Source of the DNA: Corynebacterium comes
GTDB lineage: Bacteria > Actinomycetota > Actinomycetes > Mycobacteriales > Mycobacteriaceae
Assembly: GCF_009734405.1 (NCBI RefSeq)
Contig: NZ_CP046453.1
Span: 1,054,001 to 1,118,000 of the forward strand
Direction: 5' to 3'
Length of the DNA stretch: 64,000 nt
Below, in pieces: positions 49,222-58,507 of this stretch (position 1 is the stretch's first letter; each line of letters opens with the position of its first letter). Position numbers and translations under genes: made by a program. The notes below the pieces were generated by a model. It had not been told where the DNA came from. It worked only from the letters and a program-made list of their open reading frames with translations, and ran no database searches.

Positions 49222-50319
49222 GTGTGCCCGCGTGGCCTGCTGCTGACATTCGCCGGCGCCTCCCTGGTCACCGGCCTCTTCGCCGGCCTCACCCTGCTCG
49301 GAATCTGGGCGGACACTCCGGCGGCCTCCCTCGGCGCCGACCACGGCGCGCTCATGGTCTTCGGCTTCGTCGGCGGGGCGATCGGACTGGAGCGCACCGT
49401 CGCCGCCAGGACCCGCTGGGCGTGGGCGGGCCCGGTGGCCAGCGCCATCGGCGTGGTCACGCTGCTCGCCGGAGCGCCCCGCCTCGTCCCCGCGGCCGCA
49501 TTCACCCTGGCCTTCCTGGTCCTGGGGGCCGTCTACCTCAGGATCCACCGACGACAGGCCACCCACGCGGTGCTGGTGCAGTCGACGGGCGTGATCGGCG
49601 CGGTCTTCGCCACGGTCTGGTGGGGCGGGGGAGCGGACTTCGCGGACATCGTCCCCTTTGCGGTCGTCTTCGCCGTGGCCACGATCATCGGCGAACGCAT
49701 GGAACTGGCCCGCGTCTCCTTCGCCGGCACCGCCGCGGAAACGACCATCACGGCCCTCTCGCTGGCGCTGGTCGCCGCGTCCCTGATGTTCGCCCTGCAC
49801 CCGCAGGTCGGATTCGCGGTCATGGGCATCCTCATCGTCGCCCTCGCCCTGGTGACCGTGCGTATCGACGTCGCCCGCCGCCTCGTCCACGCCGGCAAAC
49901 TGCCGAAATACACCGCCATCTGCATGCTCGCCGGGTATGCGTGGCTGCTCGTCGCGGGACTGCTGTGGCTCGGCTTCGGGCACACCCGCGCCGGGTATCT
50001 TCATGACGCCGCCGTGCACTCCGTCTTCCTCGGCTTCGTCATCTCCATGATCTTCGCCCACGCCCCCTTCATCCTCGGCGGCGTCATCCGGAGGACCATT
50101 CCCTATCATCCGACGTTGTACGTCCCTGTCGCCCTGCTCCACGGCGGGCTGTCCCTGCGCGTGGTCGCCGACCTGCGGGCGGCGGACGTGGCCTGGATGA
50201 TGGGTGGCGTCCTCAACGTCGTCGCCGTCCTGCTGTTCATGGCGACCGGTGCCGGCCTGATGGTCACCGACAAGCGCCGCCGGCGCCTCGCGCGCGAAAA
50301 GAGGGCGGCACGTGTCTGA
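49222..50319 (+). CDS. NnrS-like multi-spanning membrane protein
   Basis: A 365-residue protein with about 10-12 membrane helices. ADHGALMVFGFVGGAIGLER near the start and HDAAVHSVFLGFVISMIFAHAPFILGGVIRR near the end resemble the NnrS heme/copper membrane family, which is linked to nitric-oxide tolerance. GTG 49222 was chosen because AGAAGG ends five bases upstream; GTG 49201, seven codons earlier, could be leaderless. It overlaps the next gene by eight bases, so it belongs to the nirK operon. It may handle NO or copper for NirK; that is inference. The similarity to NnrS is moderate. Confidence 0.68.
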   Translation: MCPRGLLLTFAGASLVTGLFAGLTLLGIWADTPAASLGADHGALMVFGFVGGAIGLERTVAARTRWAWAGPVASAIGVVTLLAGAPRLVPAAAFTLAFLVLGAVYLRIHRRQATHAVLVQSTGVIGAVFATVWWGGGADFADIVPFAVVFAVATIIGERMELARVSFAGTAAETTITALSLALVAASLMFALHPQVGFAVMGILIVALALVTVRIDVARRLVHAGKLPKYTAICMLAGYAWLLVAGLLWLGFGHTRAGYLHDAAVHSVFLGFVISMIFAHAPFILGGVIRRTIPYHPTLYVPVALLHGGLSLRVVADLRAADVAWMMGGVLNVVAVLLFMATGAGLMVTDKRRRRLAREKRAARV

Positions 50320-51535
50320 TCTCTCGCTTTCCGACGTCTCCCTGCGCAAACGCGGCCGCCACCACACCCTGGCCGCGGCGACGGTGGGCGTCTGGATGCT
50401 CATCGGCCCGGGCATCATCCTCGCCCGCGCCCTCGGCGCCCCGATCAGCTGGTGGACGACGGTCCACTCCTTCACCCTCGGCGTGCTCACCACCGCGATC
50501 CTGGTCTACTCGACGCACTTCACTGAGGCGTTGACCAGGACCGCAGGCGGTGACTACCGGGGTGTGGTCACCCGGGTGGGGCTGGTCCAGGTCGGACTGG
50601 TCCTGCTCATCGTGGGTAAGGCCGGTGATGACTGGGGAGCGCTCGCCGACTTCGCCGCCACCCTGGTCATCGGGGCGGTGCTGTGGCACATGGCCGTCAT
50701 CCGGTCGCACCTGCGCCGCAGCCTGGCAGGGCAGTTCGCCGTCACCGTGCCGTTCTATCTCACCGCCGGCGCCTTCCTCGTCGTCGCGGGGCTCCTGGGC
50801 AACTTCGCCGGCCGCGGGGTGGGCGACTACGCGGGCATGATCGCCGGACACTCCCGGGCCGCCATCTGGGGCTTCGCGTTCCTCACGGTCCTGGGTACCG
50901 TGATCACCCTGCTGCCGACGCTGTCCGGCACCCGCATCAGCGACCTCGCCCGCCGCCGGTGCACCCGCGCGCTCATTCTCCACGGCCTCGGCCTCAGCGC
51001 GGTGATCGTCGCGCACATCCTGGTCGAACCGATCTGGGCGGGCATCCTCCAGCTTCTGGTTGTCGTGGCCGCGCTGCTCATTCTCCAGCCGGTCCTGGCC
51101 GGCGTCTTCAGCGCCGGACCCACCTGGTCCACCTCGGCCGTCAGCGTCACGGCCGGTCTCCTCTGGTTGATCGCCGTGTGTGCCGCCGACGCCGTCAGCA
51201 CCCTGGCGGGCGCCGACCCCCGCCACGTCACCGCCCTGCTCATCCCCGCCTTCCTGGCCGCTGGCCTTCTCCAGCTCGTCCTCGGCGTCCTGCTGCACCT
51301 CCTGCCCGTTCTCGTCGGGGGCGGCCGTGCCAGGGTGCTGCGGGCCCGGGCCGCGGCCGACCGGGCAGGAATGGCCCGCGTGCTCCTGATCAACCTCGGC
51401 GCCGTGTTCATCCTGCTCGCCGAGTCCGGGCCCGCCCGGGTGGTGGGCCTCATCATGCTGGGCCTCGGGCTGTTCGCGCACGTGGCATTCCTCGTCCCGG
51501 CAGTCGTCCGCCAACACCGAACGGAGTCTTCATGA
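50312..51535 (+). CDS. Membrane protein matching the N-terminal domain of actinobacterial NirK fusions
   Basis: A 407-residue protein with about ten membrane helices. VHSFTLGVLTTAILVYSTHF, GHSRAAIWGFAFLTVLGTVITLLPTLSG and GVLLHLLPVL correspond to the membrane part that, in many actinobacterial copper-oxidase/nitrite-reductase proteins, is fused ahead of the cupredoxin domains. Here it is a separate gene whose stop overlaps the nirK ATG (ATGA). GTG start 50312 overlaps the NnrS-like gene by eight bases. Conserved histidines in several helices suggest heme or copper binding. It may anchor or feed electrons to NirK. Confidence 0.72.
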   Translation: MSDLSLSDVSLRKRGRHHTLAAATVGVWMLIGPGIILARALGAPISWWTTVHSFTLGVLTTAILVYSTHFTEALTRTAGGDYRGVVTRVGLVQVGLVLLIVGKAGDDWGALADFAATLVIGAVLWHMAVIRSHLRRSLAGQFAVTVPFYLTAGAFLVVAGLLGNFAGRGVGDYAGMIAGHSRAAIWGFAFLTVLGTVITLLPTLSGTRISDLARRRCTRALILHGLGLSAVIVAHILVEPIWAGILQLLVVVAALLILQPVLAGVFSAGPTWSTSAVSVTAGLLWLIAVCAADAVSTLAGADPRHVTALLIPAFLAAGLLQLVLGVLLHLLPVLVGGGRARVLRARAAADRAGMARVLLINLGAVFILLAESGPARVVGLIMLGLGLFAHVAFLVPAVVRQHRTESS

Positions 51536-52965
51536 CCCTCCCCGTGGGCCCACCCACCTCCGGCCACCGGCCGCCACCCGAAACCGCGAAGGATTCCGAC
51601 TGGGTCTCCTGGCTGGTCATCGGCCTGGCGATCGCGGCGGTGGTCGTTCTCGGCGTCACGCTGACGACGAATACGGGCGCCGAACGCGCATCCGCGCCAG
51701 CCGCCGTCGCCCAGTCCGGGGACACGGTCACCGAGACCATCCGCATCGAGGGCATGTCCTACCACCCGAACCGGGTGGAGATCCCGGCCGGCAGCCGTCT
51801 CGTCCTGGAGCTGAGCAACGAGGACAACCAGCCCCACGACCTCACCCTCAACGGTTTCACCACGGAGCTCATCGGCCCCGGCGAGACGGCGACCTTCGAC
51901 GCCGGCGTGTTCACCGCCGACACCGAGGGCTGGTGCACCGTCGCCGGGCACCGGGCGCAGGGGATGATCTTCAACGTCGTGGTCACCGGTGCCGCAGCGG
52001 GCCCGGCAGCCACGGCCGGCCCGGGGCACGACATGCCCGCCGGAACCGGGCAGGTGAGCGGCGGGAATCCCTTCGCCGAGGTGCCCGGCCCGGCGACGCG
52101 CCTGTCGGCGGACCTGGGCGACGAGGCCTGGTTTGACCCGGTCCTCGGCCCGGCACCCACCGGCACCGTGCACGAGCTGGAGTTCAACGTCACCGAAAAG
52201 ATCCGGGAGGTCGCCCCGGGGCACCGTCAGGTGCAGTGGCTGTTCAACGGGCAGGCGCCGGGCCCGACGTTGCGCGGTAGGGTCGGCGACACGTTCCGCA
52301 TCACGCTGCGCAACGACGGCACCATGGGGCATTCCGTGGACTTCCACGCCGGCGAGGTCAGCCCCGACGCGCCGATGGCCACCATCGCCCCCGGTGAAAG
52401 CCTGGTCTATGAATTCGTCGCCCGACGCTGGGGTATCTGGATGTATCACTGCGCCACGGCACCCATGAGTCTGCACATCGCCAACGGCATGGCCGGGGCC
52501 GTCATCATCGACCCACCCGCCGGCCTCGACGACGTCGACCACGAGTACGCACTCGTGGGCCACGAGATCTTCCTCGGCCCGGAGGACACGGGCGCCGACG
52601 CCGACCGGGTCAGCGCTGGCCGGTATGACCTCGCCGGCTTCAACGGCTTCCCCAACCAGTACGACCTCCGCCCCATCGAGATCAACGCCGGTGAGCGGGC
52701 CCGCTTCTGGGTGCTCAACGTCGGCCCGGACAACCCGCTGAGCTTCCACATCGTCGGAGCCGTCTTCGACACCGTCTTCAGCGAGGGGGAGTACTCGGTC
52801 CGCAACGGCCTGGCCGATTCCACCGGCGCGCAGGCACTGCCGCTGCTACCGGCGCAGGGCGGCTTCGTCGAGGTGACCTTCGAGGAGCCCGGCACCTACA
52901 CCTTCGTCAACCACATCATGACGGACGCGGAGAAGGGCCAGCACGGCAGCATCATCGTCCGCTGA
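51532..52965 (+). CDS. nirK: Copper-containing nitrite reductase with extra N-terminal cupredoxin
   Basis: A 477-residue protein reducing nitrite to NO. One membrane helix (about 25-45) anchors it. Next is a plastocyanin-like domain with a full type 1 site (His102, Cys135, His140, Met145). The catalytic part follows: type 1 copper His267, Cys307, His315, Met320; type 2 copper His272, His306, His461; catalytic Asp270 (VDFHA) and His406 (SFHIVG), each in the NirK spacing. The extra cupredoxin probably passes electrons internally. GGAG lies before ATG 51532, which overlaps the membrane gene by four bases. The 3' end overlaps convergent mobA by 14. Confidence 0.9.
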   Translation: MTLPVGPPTSGHRPPPETAKDSDWVSWLVIGLAIAAVVVLGVTLTTNTGAERASAPAAVAQSGDTVTETIRIEGMSYHPNRVEIPAGSRLVLELSNEDNQPHDLTLNGFTTELIGPGETATFDAGVFTADTEGWCTVAGHRAQGMIFNVVVTGAAAGPAATAGPGHDMPAGTGQVSGGNPFAEVPGPATRLSADLGDEAWFDPVLGPAPTGTVHELEFNVTEKIREVAPGHRQVQWLFNGQAPGPTLRGRVGDTFRITLRNDGTMGHSVDFHAGEVSPDAPMATIAPGESLVYEFVARRWGIWMYHCATAPMSLHIANGMAGAVIIDPPAGLDDVDHEYALVGHEIFLGPEDTGADADRVSAGRYDLAGFNGFPNQYDLRPIEINAGERARFWVLNVGPDNPLSFHIVGAVFDTVFSEGEYSVRNGLADSTGAQALPLLPAQGGFVEVTFEEPGTYTFVNHIMTDAEKGQHGSIIVR

Positions 52966-53527
52966 CCCGCGGCAGGCCGGCGCTGCCGCGTCGTTGCAGC
53001 TCCGCCAGGGTGTCGTAGTCGCGTTCCGCCCCGTCACCGGGCACCTCGATGACCCGGTCGGCGGCGCGCAGCAGCTTCTTCGCCGCCTGGTCACGCACCG
53101 TGTCCAGGCGGGCCAGCGACCTCCGGAGTCCCCCCACCCGCCATACCGCGCAGAGCGGCTGCACCTGGCCGTCCGTGGAGCGCACGACGGCGACGTCGGC
53201 TTCCGGGTCGGCGCGCAGGGCGTGGACAAGCAACGGGAGGAGGGCAGGGGAGTCGGGTGCGTCGACGGAGAGCACGCCCACGAATTCGGGGGATTCGAGT
53301 GCCGCGGCACCGGCGGCGATACCGGCCACCGGGCCACCGAAGGGCGGGTCCTCGCTGACGACGGGCACGTCCAACGAGAGGTGGGGGGAGACGACGACCA
53401 CGGGGAGGCCGGCGAGTGCGCCGATGAGGTGATCGACCAGGCGGACACCGTCGAGGGTGACCTGGGCCTTGTCCACGCCACCCATGCGCGCGCCGCGGCC
53501 CCCGGCCAGGACGATGACCTGGAGCAT
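52952..53527 (-). CDS. mobA: Molybdenum cofactor guanylyltransferase
   Basis: A 191-residue nucleotidyltransferase attaching GMP to molybdopterin, giving the MGD form that NarG uses. VIVLAGGRGARMGGVDK is the GTP site, followed by EDPPFGGPVAGI and VLSVDAPD. The start ATG shares a base with the moaC stop (TGATG). The 3' end overlaps nirK by 14 bases tail to tail. Confidence 0.93.
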   Translation of the reverse strand: MLQVIVLAGGRGARMGGVDKAQVTLDGVRLVDHLIGALAGLPVVVVSPHLSLDVPVVSEDPPFGGPVAGIAAGAAALESPEFVGVLSVDAPDSPALLPLLVHALRADPEADVAVVRSTDGQVQPLCAVWRVGGLRRSLARLDTVRDQAAKKLLRAADRVIEVPGDGAERDYDTLAELQRRGSAGLPRVSGR

Positions 53528-54003
53528 CAGCGCGGCAGCTCGCGTGACCAGTCGCCGGAGCGCCCGCCGGATTTCGCCGTGATACCGCAGGTGCGGATGT
53601 AGGCGGAGCGGTCCACGCCCTTGACCATGTCGATGACGGCCAGGGCCGCGACGGTGACGGCCGTCAGGGCCTCCATCTCCACGCCGGTGCGGTCGGCGGT
53701 GCGGACCGTGGCCTCGATGGCGACGTGGTCATCGAGGATCTCCAGGTCAACCGCGCAGCCGTGCACGCCGATGGTGTGGGCCAACGGCAGCAGATCCGGT
53801 ACCTTCTTGGCCGCCGAGATGCCCGCGATCCGGGCGACGGCAAGGACATCGCCCTTGGGTACGGTGCCGTCCCGGAGCGCCTCAAGCACATCGGGCGAGC
53901 AGGCGACTTCACCGCGGGCGGTGGCGGCGCGGACGGTGGGCTTCTTCTCGGTCACGTCGACCATGTGGGCGGTGCCGGCCTCGTTGAGGTGGGTGAACTT
54001 CAT
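53527..54003 (-). CDS. moaC: Cyclic pyranopterin monophosphate synthase MoaC
   Basis: A 158-residue MoaC, acting with MoaA on GTP to make cyclic pyranopterin monophosphate. MVDVTEKKPTVR, KKVPDLLPLAHTI, RTGVEMEALTA and the C-terminal ITAKSGGRSG (catalytic lysine) are all present. It lies 24 bases after moeA and overlaps mobA by one base. Confidence 0.97.
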   Translation of the reverse strand: MKFTHLNEAGTAHMVDVTEKKPTVRAATARGEVACSPDVLEALRDGTVPKGDVLAVARIAGISAAKKVPDLLPLAHTIGVHGCAVDLEILDDHVAIEATVRTADRTGVEMEALTAVTVAALAVIDMVKGVDRSAYIRTCGITAKSGGRSGDWSRELPR

Positions 54004-54027
54004 GTCTTCCTTATCTTTCTGGGACTG

Positions 54028-55266
54028 CTACACACGGCGCAGCAGGACTCCGACGGTATCGCCGGCGCACCGTTTTCCGGAACCCGGCTCGATGACGGCG
54101 ACGCCGTCCGTACCCGCCAGGGAGGCGACCAGATGTGAGCCGGTGCTGCGACGGTTGAAGGGTGCTGCGACAGGCTGCCCGCCGGACCAGTCCAGGTGGA
54201 CGGGGGCGAGGAAAGCGCGGTCGGGCGAGGCGGGCAGGGTGATCCCCTCGGCGACGAGGGCGCGGACGTGCGGACGCTCCCACAGCCCACGGCCAGGCGA
54301 GCCGCCGGCCAGGGCAGCCAGGAGCGGCGGCACGTACAGCGACCACGACACGAACGCAGCGACCGGGTTGCCCGGCAGACACATCAGCACCGCGCGCCCG
54401 CGGGTACCCAGCCCCTGGGGCGCGCCCGGACGCTGGGCCACGGAACCGAACCACATGCCGTCGCCGGCGGTGACTTCGCGGACCACGTCGAAGGCACCCA
54501 CGGACACGCCCCCGGTCGTGATCACCAGCTCGTGGGTGGCGCAGAGCCTGTCCAGCATGACCTGGAAGTTGAGCGGCCGGTCGCCGGAGTGGACCTCGGT
54601 GACCGCCAACCCCTGCTCGGCACAGAGCGCCGCGATCATGGGGCGGTTGGAATCGGGCAGCTGGCCGGGGCCGGGTGTCATCCCGGGTTCCACCAGTTCG
54701 TCTCCCGAGGAGATGACGGCGACGCGGGGACGCGGATGAACGCTCACCTGCCTGACCCCGGCGGAGATGAGGGCGGCGATGGCGCCGGCGTCAATACGCG
54801 TGCCGGCGGGGACCACCACTTCACCGGGGGAGATGTTCTCGCCGACGGCCCGGATGTGGGCCCGCTCGGCGCGGACGGAGCGGATGGTCACCGACGGGGG
54901 CAGCGGTGCCGGGCCGGGCGGGACGTCGGTGTCCTCGACGGGAATGACCCGCAGGTGGTCATGGGGTTCACCGACGGGCGCGCCGGTCATGATCCGCAGG
55001 GCCCGGCCGACGGGAACGTCCAGGGCGGGCGCACCGGCGGGCAGGTCTCCGGCCACCGGCAGTGTCCACGGGCCGGTGCCTGTGAGGTCGGCCGACCGGA
55101 CGATGAATCCGTCCATCGCGGAGTTGGAGAACGGCGGCACCGGGAGGATCGCGATGGCGTCGCCCGCCAGCACGAGCCCGAGGGCGTCGCGGGCGTCCAC
55201 GCCCACCGCTTCGCCGGGGGCGGCGAGAGCCAGGACCGCCGCCAGGTGTTCAGTGATGGACCGCAT
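54028..55266 (-). CDS. moeA: Molybdopterin molybdenumtransferase MoeA
   Basis: A 412-residue MoeA, inserting molybdenum into adenylated molybdopterin. PPFSNSAMDGF, RIMTGAPVGE, GENISPGEVVVPAGTRI, VISSGDELVEPG, TTGGVSVGAFDV and LCLPGNPVA-type (MCLPGNPVAAFVS) segments follow in family order. The start ATG 55266 begins RSITEHL; the open frame above it overlaps moaA. It lies ten bases after moaA. Confidence 0.96.
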   Translation of the reverse strand: MRSITEHLAAVLALAAPGEAVGVDARDALGLVLAGDAIAILPVPPFSNSAMDGFIVRSADLTGTGPWTLPVAGDLPAGAPALDVPVGRALRIMTGAPVGEPHDHLRVIPVEDTDVPPGPAPLPPSVTIRSVRAERAHIRAVGENISPGEVVVPAGTRIDAGAIAALISAGVRQVSVHPRPRVAVISSGDELVEPGMTPGPGQLPDSNRPMIAALCAEQGLAVTEVHSGDRPLNFQVMLDRLCATHELVITTGGVSVGAFDVVREVTAGDGMWFGSVAQRPGAPQGLGTRGRAVLMCLPGNPVAAFVSWSLYVPPLLAALAGGSPGRGLWERPHVRALVAEGITLPASPDRAFLAPVHLDWSGGQPVAAPFNRRSTGSHLVASLAGTDGVAVIEPGSGKRCAGDTVGVLLRRV

Positions 55267-55276
55267 GGGACCGAGA

Positions 55277-56353
55277 CTAGCCACCGATGGCGGACATGGG
55301 ACGGTCAGGCTGGAGGAAACCCGGGTCGTCGATGCCGTGGCCAGGCAGTTTGCCCCACATGGCACCGGCCCAGACCGCCGCGAGATCGTCGTCGCCGGCA
55401 CCGCCGCGGATCATCTCGCGCAGCGAGGTTTCGGTCCGGGAGAACAGGCAGGTGCGGATCGCTCCGTCGGTGGTCAGCCGGGTGCGGTCGCAGTCGCCGC
55501 AGAACGGCCTGGTCACCGAAGCGATCACCCCGATGCTGCCTGTCAGTTCCCGCTTATCGACACCCCGCGCGTTCCACAGCGCCGCCGGCGCCGTGCCCTG
55601 CGGTTCCTCCGCCGGGGTCAACTCGAAACCGGTACGCAGGCTGTCGAGTATCTGCCCGGCCGTCACCATGTCCTCGCGTTTCCACTTGTCCCGTGGGCCC
55701 AGCGGCATCTGCTCGATGAAACGCAGCTGCGCACCCCGGGCCAGGCAGTATTCGGCAAGGGGGACGATGTCATCCTCGTTGACTCCCGGCATGATCACGG
55801 AGTTGACCTTGACCGGGTGCATACCGGCTGCGAGGGCGGCGTCGACGGCCTCGAGGACGTCCGCGAGACGATCCCGACGGGTCAGGCGGGTGAAGCGTTC
55901 GCGGTCGAGCGTGTCCAGAGAGATGTTCACCCGGTCGAGCCCGGCCTTCTTCAGCCCGGGGAGTCGACGGGGCAGACCCAGGCCGTTGGTGGTCAGCGCC
56001 GTGGCGACGGGGCGGCCTTCGTCGGTGCGCAGCGCGGACGTGGCGGCGATGATCTCCTCAAGCGACCTGCGCAGCAGGGGCTCACCACCGGTGAAACGCA
56101 CCTGGCGGATACCCAGGCGGGTGACGGCGATGGTGATGAGCCGGATGACCTCGTCGTCGGAGAGCGAGAGCTCGGTGGGCAACCACTCGAGCCCCTCGGC
56201 GGGCATGCAGTAGGTGCACCGCAGATTGCAGCGGTCGGTGAGGCTGACACGCAGATCCCTCGCCACCCGGCCGTGGGTGTCGATGAGCTGCTCGGCGCCG
56301 TCAACCCGCGGCGGGGGCAGGGTGGGGGTCGGCAGCGGAAGTCTCGTCGTCAT
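55277..56353 (-). CDS. moaA: GTP 3',8-cyclase MoaA
   Basis: A 358-residue radical-SAM enzyme for the first step of molybdopterin synthesis. The SAM cluster ligands are C42, C46, C49 (RCNLRCTYCMP). The C-terminal second cluster is FCGDCDRTRL with RTCLF. RFTGGEPLLR is the SAM-binding strand. The protein ends in GG, as the family requires. It heads the run moaA-moeA-moaC-mobA. moaD, moaE and moeB are not in the window. Confidence 0.97.
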   Translation of the reverse strand: MTTRLPLPTPTLPPPRVDGAEQLIDTHGRVARDLRVSLTDRCNLRCTYCMPAEGLEWLPTELSLSDDEVIRLITIAVTRLGIRQVRFTGGEPLLRRSLEEIIAATSALRTDEGRPVATALTTNGLGLPRRLPGLKKAGLDRVNISLDTLDRERFTRLTRRDRLADVLEAVDAALAAGMHPVKVNSVIMPGVNEDDIVPLAEYCLARGAQLRFIEQMPLGPRDKWKREDMVTAGQILDSLRTGFELTPAEEPQGTAPAALWNARGVDKRELTGSIGVIASVTRPFCGDCDRTRLTTDGAIRTCLFSRTETSLREMIRGGAGDDDLAAVWAGAMWGKLPGHGIDDPGFLQPDRPMSAIGG

Positions 56354-56398
56354 GTCACTCCCAGGGTAGGAACGTGCGGTCAGATTGCCGGAATCAGG

Positions 56399-58135
56399 TC
56401 ACTGGTCCTCGGCCTTCGGCTGGCCGGGACCCTTGAGCGCGATCACCTTGAATTCGCCCTCGGCGAGATGCTTGCGCAGGTCCTTCTTGTCGAACTTACC
56501 CACTGACGTCTTGTCGATGTCCCGGACGAACGTCCAGTACTCGGGGAGCATCCAGCCCGGGAGGGTGGTGCGCAGGCGGCCGCGAAGCTCTTCTGCGATC
56601 TGTTCCGTCTGCGCGATGTCCTCGTGCAGCACGGTGACGGCGAGCGGGCGCTCGCCCCACTTCTCATCCGGATAGCCGATGACGGCACATTCGACGACCT
56701 CGGGGGCGTCCATGATGAGGTTCTCCAGCATCGCGGAGTAGATCCACTCACCGCCGGAACGGATGACGTCACGGGAACGGTCCGACACGGTGAGGAAGCC
56801 GTCCGCGGTCACGGAACCCACATCACCCGTGCGCAGCCAGCCGTCCGCGGTGAACGACCCGTCACCGTCGTTGGCATCGCGGCCGCGGAACTGGCTGGCG
56901 GAGCCGTCGCCTTCCGCCGTGGGCGAGTGGTAGTAGGACCCGGTGACGATGTTGCCGCGGACCTGGATCTCACCCTGGTTGCGGTCGGTGGAGGAGACGA
57001 CCTCGCCGTCGTTGACCACCCGGTAGTCCAGCAGATTGGAGAACCTGCCCTGGCTCACGCGGTACGCCCAGCGGGCCTCACCGGAGGAACCGGACGGAGG
57101 TCGGGCGACGGTGCCGACGGAGGAGGTCTCCGTCATGCCCCACACATGGATGATGTCGACGCCATAACGCTCCTCCCACAGCTTGATGAGGATCGGCGGG
57201 GCGGGCGAGCCGCCGACGTAGATCTCGGTGAGCGACATGCGCTCCGGCGGATTGTGCAGGTAATGCACGATGAGCTGGATCCACAGGGTGGGCACACCAT
57301 GGGCCACGCGGGGGTGGGTCGCTGCGATCAACCGTGCGAGGGTGGGGGCGGAGACATCCGAATCGGGGAAAACCAGGGGAGTGCCCGACATGAACGCCGC
57401 GTAGGGCACGCCCCAGGACAGGACGTGGTAGATGGGAACGCAGCACAGGAAGGACTCGCCGTGGGACACCGCGAGGGAGTCCGTGGTGCGCAACGCCATC
57501 GCCTGCAGATAGATGGAACGGTGCGAGTATGCGACGCCCTTCGGCGAACCCGATGTGCCGGTGGAGTAGCAGATCGCGGCGGTGGTGTTCTCGTCGAGGT
57601 CCGGCCAGTCATAGACGGTGGAGCGGCCGTCGAGAAGCGACTCATAGGAATGGACGACAATACCCTCCGGGATCTGCTCAGCCAGGGGACCCAGCGGCTC
57701 CAGACCGGTGAACACCACCGCCCGGACCGTCGGGCAGTCGTCGAGCGCCTTGCCGAGCAGCCCCGCCAGGCGGTGATCGGACACGATGACCTCGATCTCC
57801 GCATGGTTGATGATGTGCCGCACCTGATCCGTCATGAGCTGCTTGTTCAGCGGGGTGAAGACAGCGCCCATGCTGGACGCCGCGAACTGCACCTCCAGAT
57901 GCTCGGCACAGTTGTGCATGAACGACCCCACCCGCTGATCGCCGTTAATGCCCAGATCGTCGTGCAGTGCGTGCGCGAACGCCGCCGCCCGGGCATGGAC
58001 CTCCGCGAACGTGGTCTCCTCGGCCCGGTCAGTCCGCCACGTGGTCACTTTCGTCGACGCATGCTTGGTGGAGCCGTGCTCCAGGATGCGTGAGATCGAC
58101 AGCGGAACGTTCTGCATGGTGGAGAGCATGCCCAT
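56399..58135 (-). CDS. AMP-forming acyl-CoA ligase (FadD type)
   Basis: A 578-residue adenylate-forming ligase, probably activating a medium- or long-chain fatty acid with CoA. The AMP-binding motif ICYSTGTSGSPKGVAYSHRS is at about residue 165, WGMTETSS at about 340, and WLRTGDVGSVTADGFL then SRDVIRSGGEWI near the hinge. The catalytic lysine is in KTSVGKFDKKDLRKHL. The start ATG 58135 (MGMLSTMQNVPLS) fits the family; the frame stays open upstream into the rho leader. Chain length specificity is not readable. Confidence 0.88.
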   Translation of the reverse strand: MGMLSTMQNVPLSISRILEHGSTKHASTKVTTWRTDRAEETTFAEVHARAAAFAHALHDDLGINGDQRVGSFMHNCAEHLEVQFAASSMGAVFTPLNKQLMTDQVRHIINHAEIEVIVSDHRLAGLLGKALDDCPTVRAVVFTGLEPLGPLAEQIPEGIVVHSYESLLDGRSTVYDWPDLDENTTAAICYSTGTSGSPKGVAYSHRSIYLQAMALRTTDSLAVSHGESFLCCVPIYHVLSWGVPYAAFMSGTPLVFPDSDVSAPTLARLIAATHPRVAHGVPTLWIQLIVHYLHNPPERMSLTEIYVGGSPAPPILIKLWEERYGVDIIHVWGMTETSSVGTVARPPSGSSGEARWAYRVSQGRFSNLLDYRVVNDGEVVSSTDRNQGEIQVRGNIVTGSYYHSPTAEGDGSASQFRGRDANDGDGSFTADGWLRTGDVGSVTADGFLTVSDRSRDVIRSGGEWIYSAMLENLIMDAPEVVECAVIGYPDEKWGERPLAVTVLHEDIAQTEQIAEELRGRLRTTLPGWMLPEYWTFVRDIDKTSVGKFDKKDLRKHLAEGEFKVIALKGPGQPKAEDQ

Positions 58136-58507
58136 CACTCTAGTCGGGAGGGTCGATGCGGATGCGTGTGCGGCATGCGCTACACTGTGCGGAGATCGAC
58201 GGAGGTCTGCGATTTTCTGCACAGGCCTCCAGTCCGTCCGAACCGAGCGTCCACCCACCCTCTGTCGTTGAGCCGCCCAGGCGGCTTGTACCCGGAAGGT
58301 TGCGGTCCTTCAAGGTCCGGCCCGGTCTGATCTCCACCGACGTACGGCTCCGTCCCCGTTCATACCGCCCAAGGCACACATGTCCCGAGGCGGTGGGCGA
58401 CGTTGAGTTCCTCAACTCCACAGAAGGCTTCCAGCCTGGCGTGCCCAGATGCATGACGCATCAATTCATGAGGCACCAGGGGCTGGTCAAGCAACGAAAG
58501 GACATCC
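58136..58507 (+). promoter_or_regulatory. Long structured leader of rho
   Basis: This 372-base gap has no supported gene. TACACT at 58181-58186 may be the -10 of a rho promoter, leaving a leader of about 315 bases. It holds perfect hairpins at 58271-58286 (AGCCGCC/GGCGGCT), 58295-58311 (GAAGG/CCTTC) and 58402-58416 (GTTGAG/CTCAAC). AAAGGA precedes the GTG start. Such a leader would suit autogenous control by Rho, but that is inference. Confidence 0.45.

Noticed and set aside
49222..51535. NO reductase among the membrane proteins next to nirK
   Set aside because: No heme-copper oxidase ligand pattern typical of NorB; the proteins fit NnrS-like and NirK-fusion membrane domains better.
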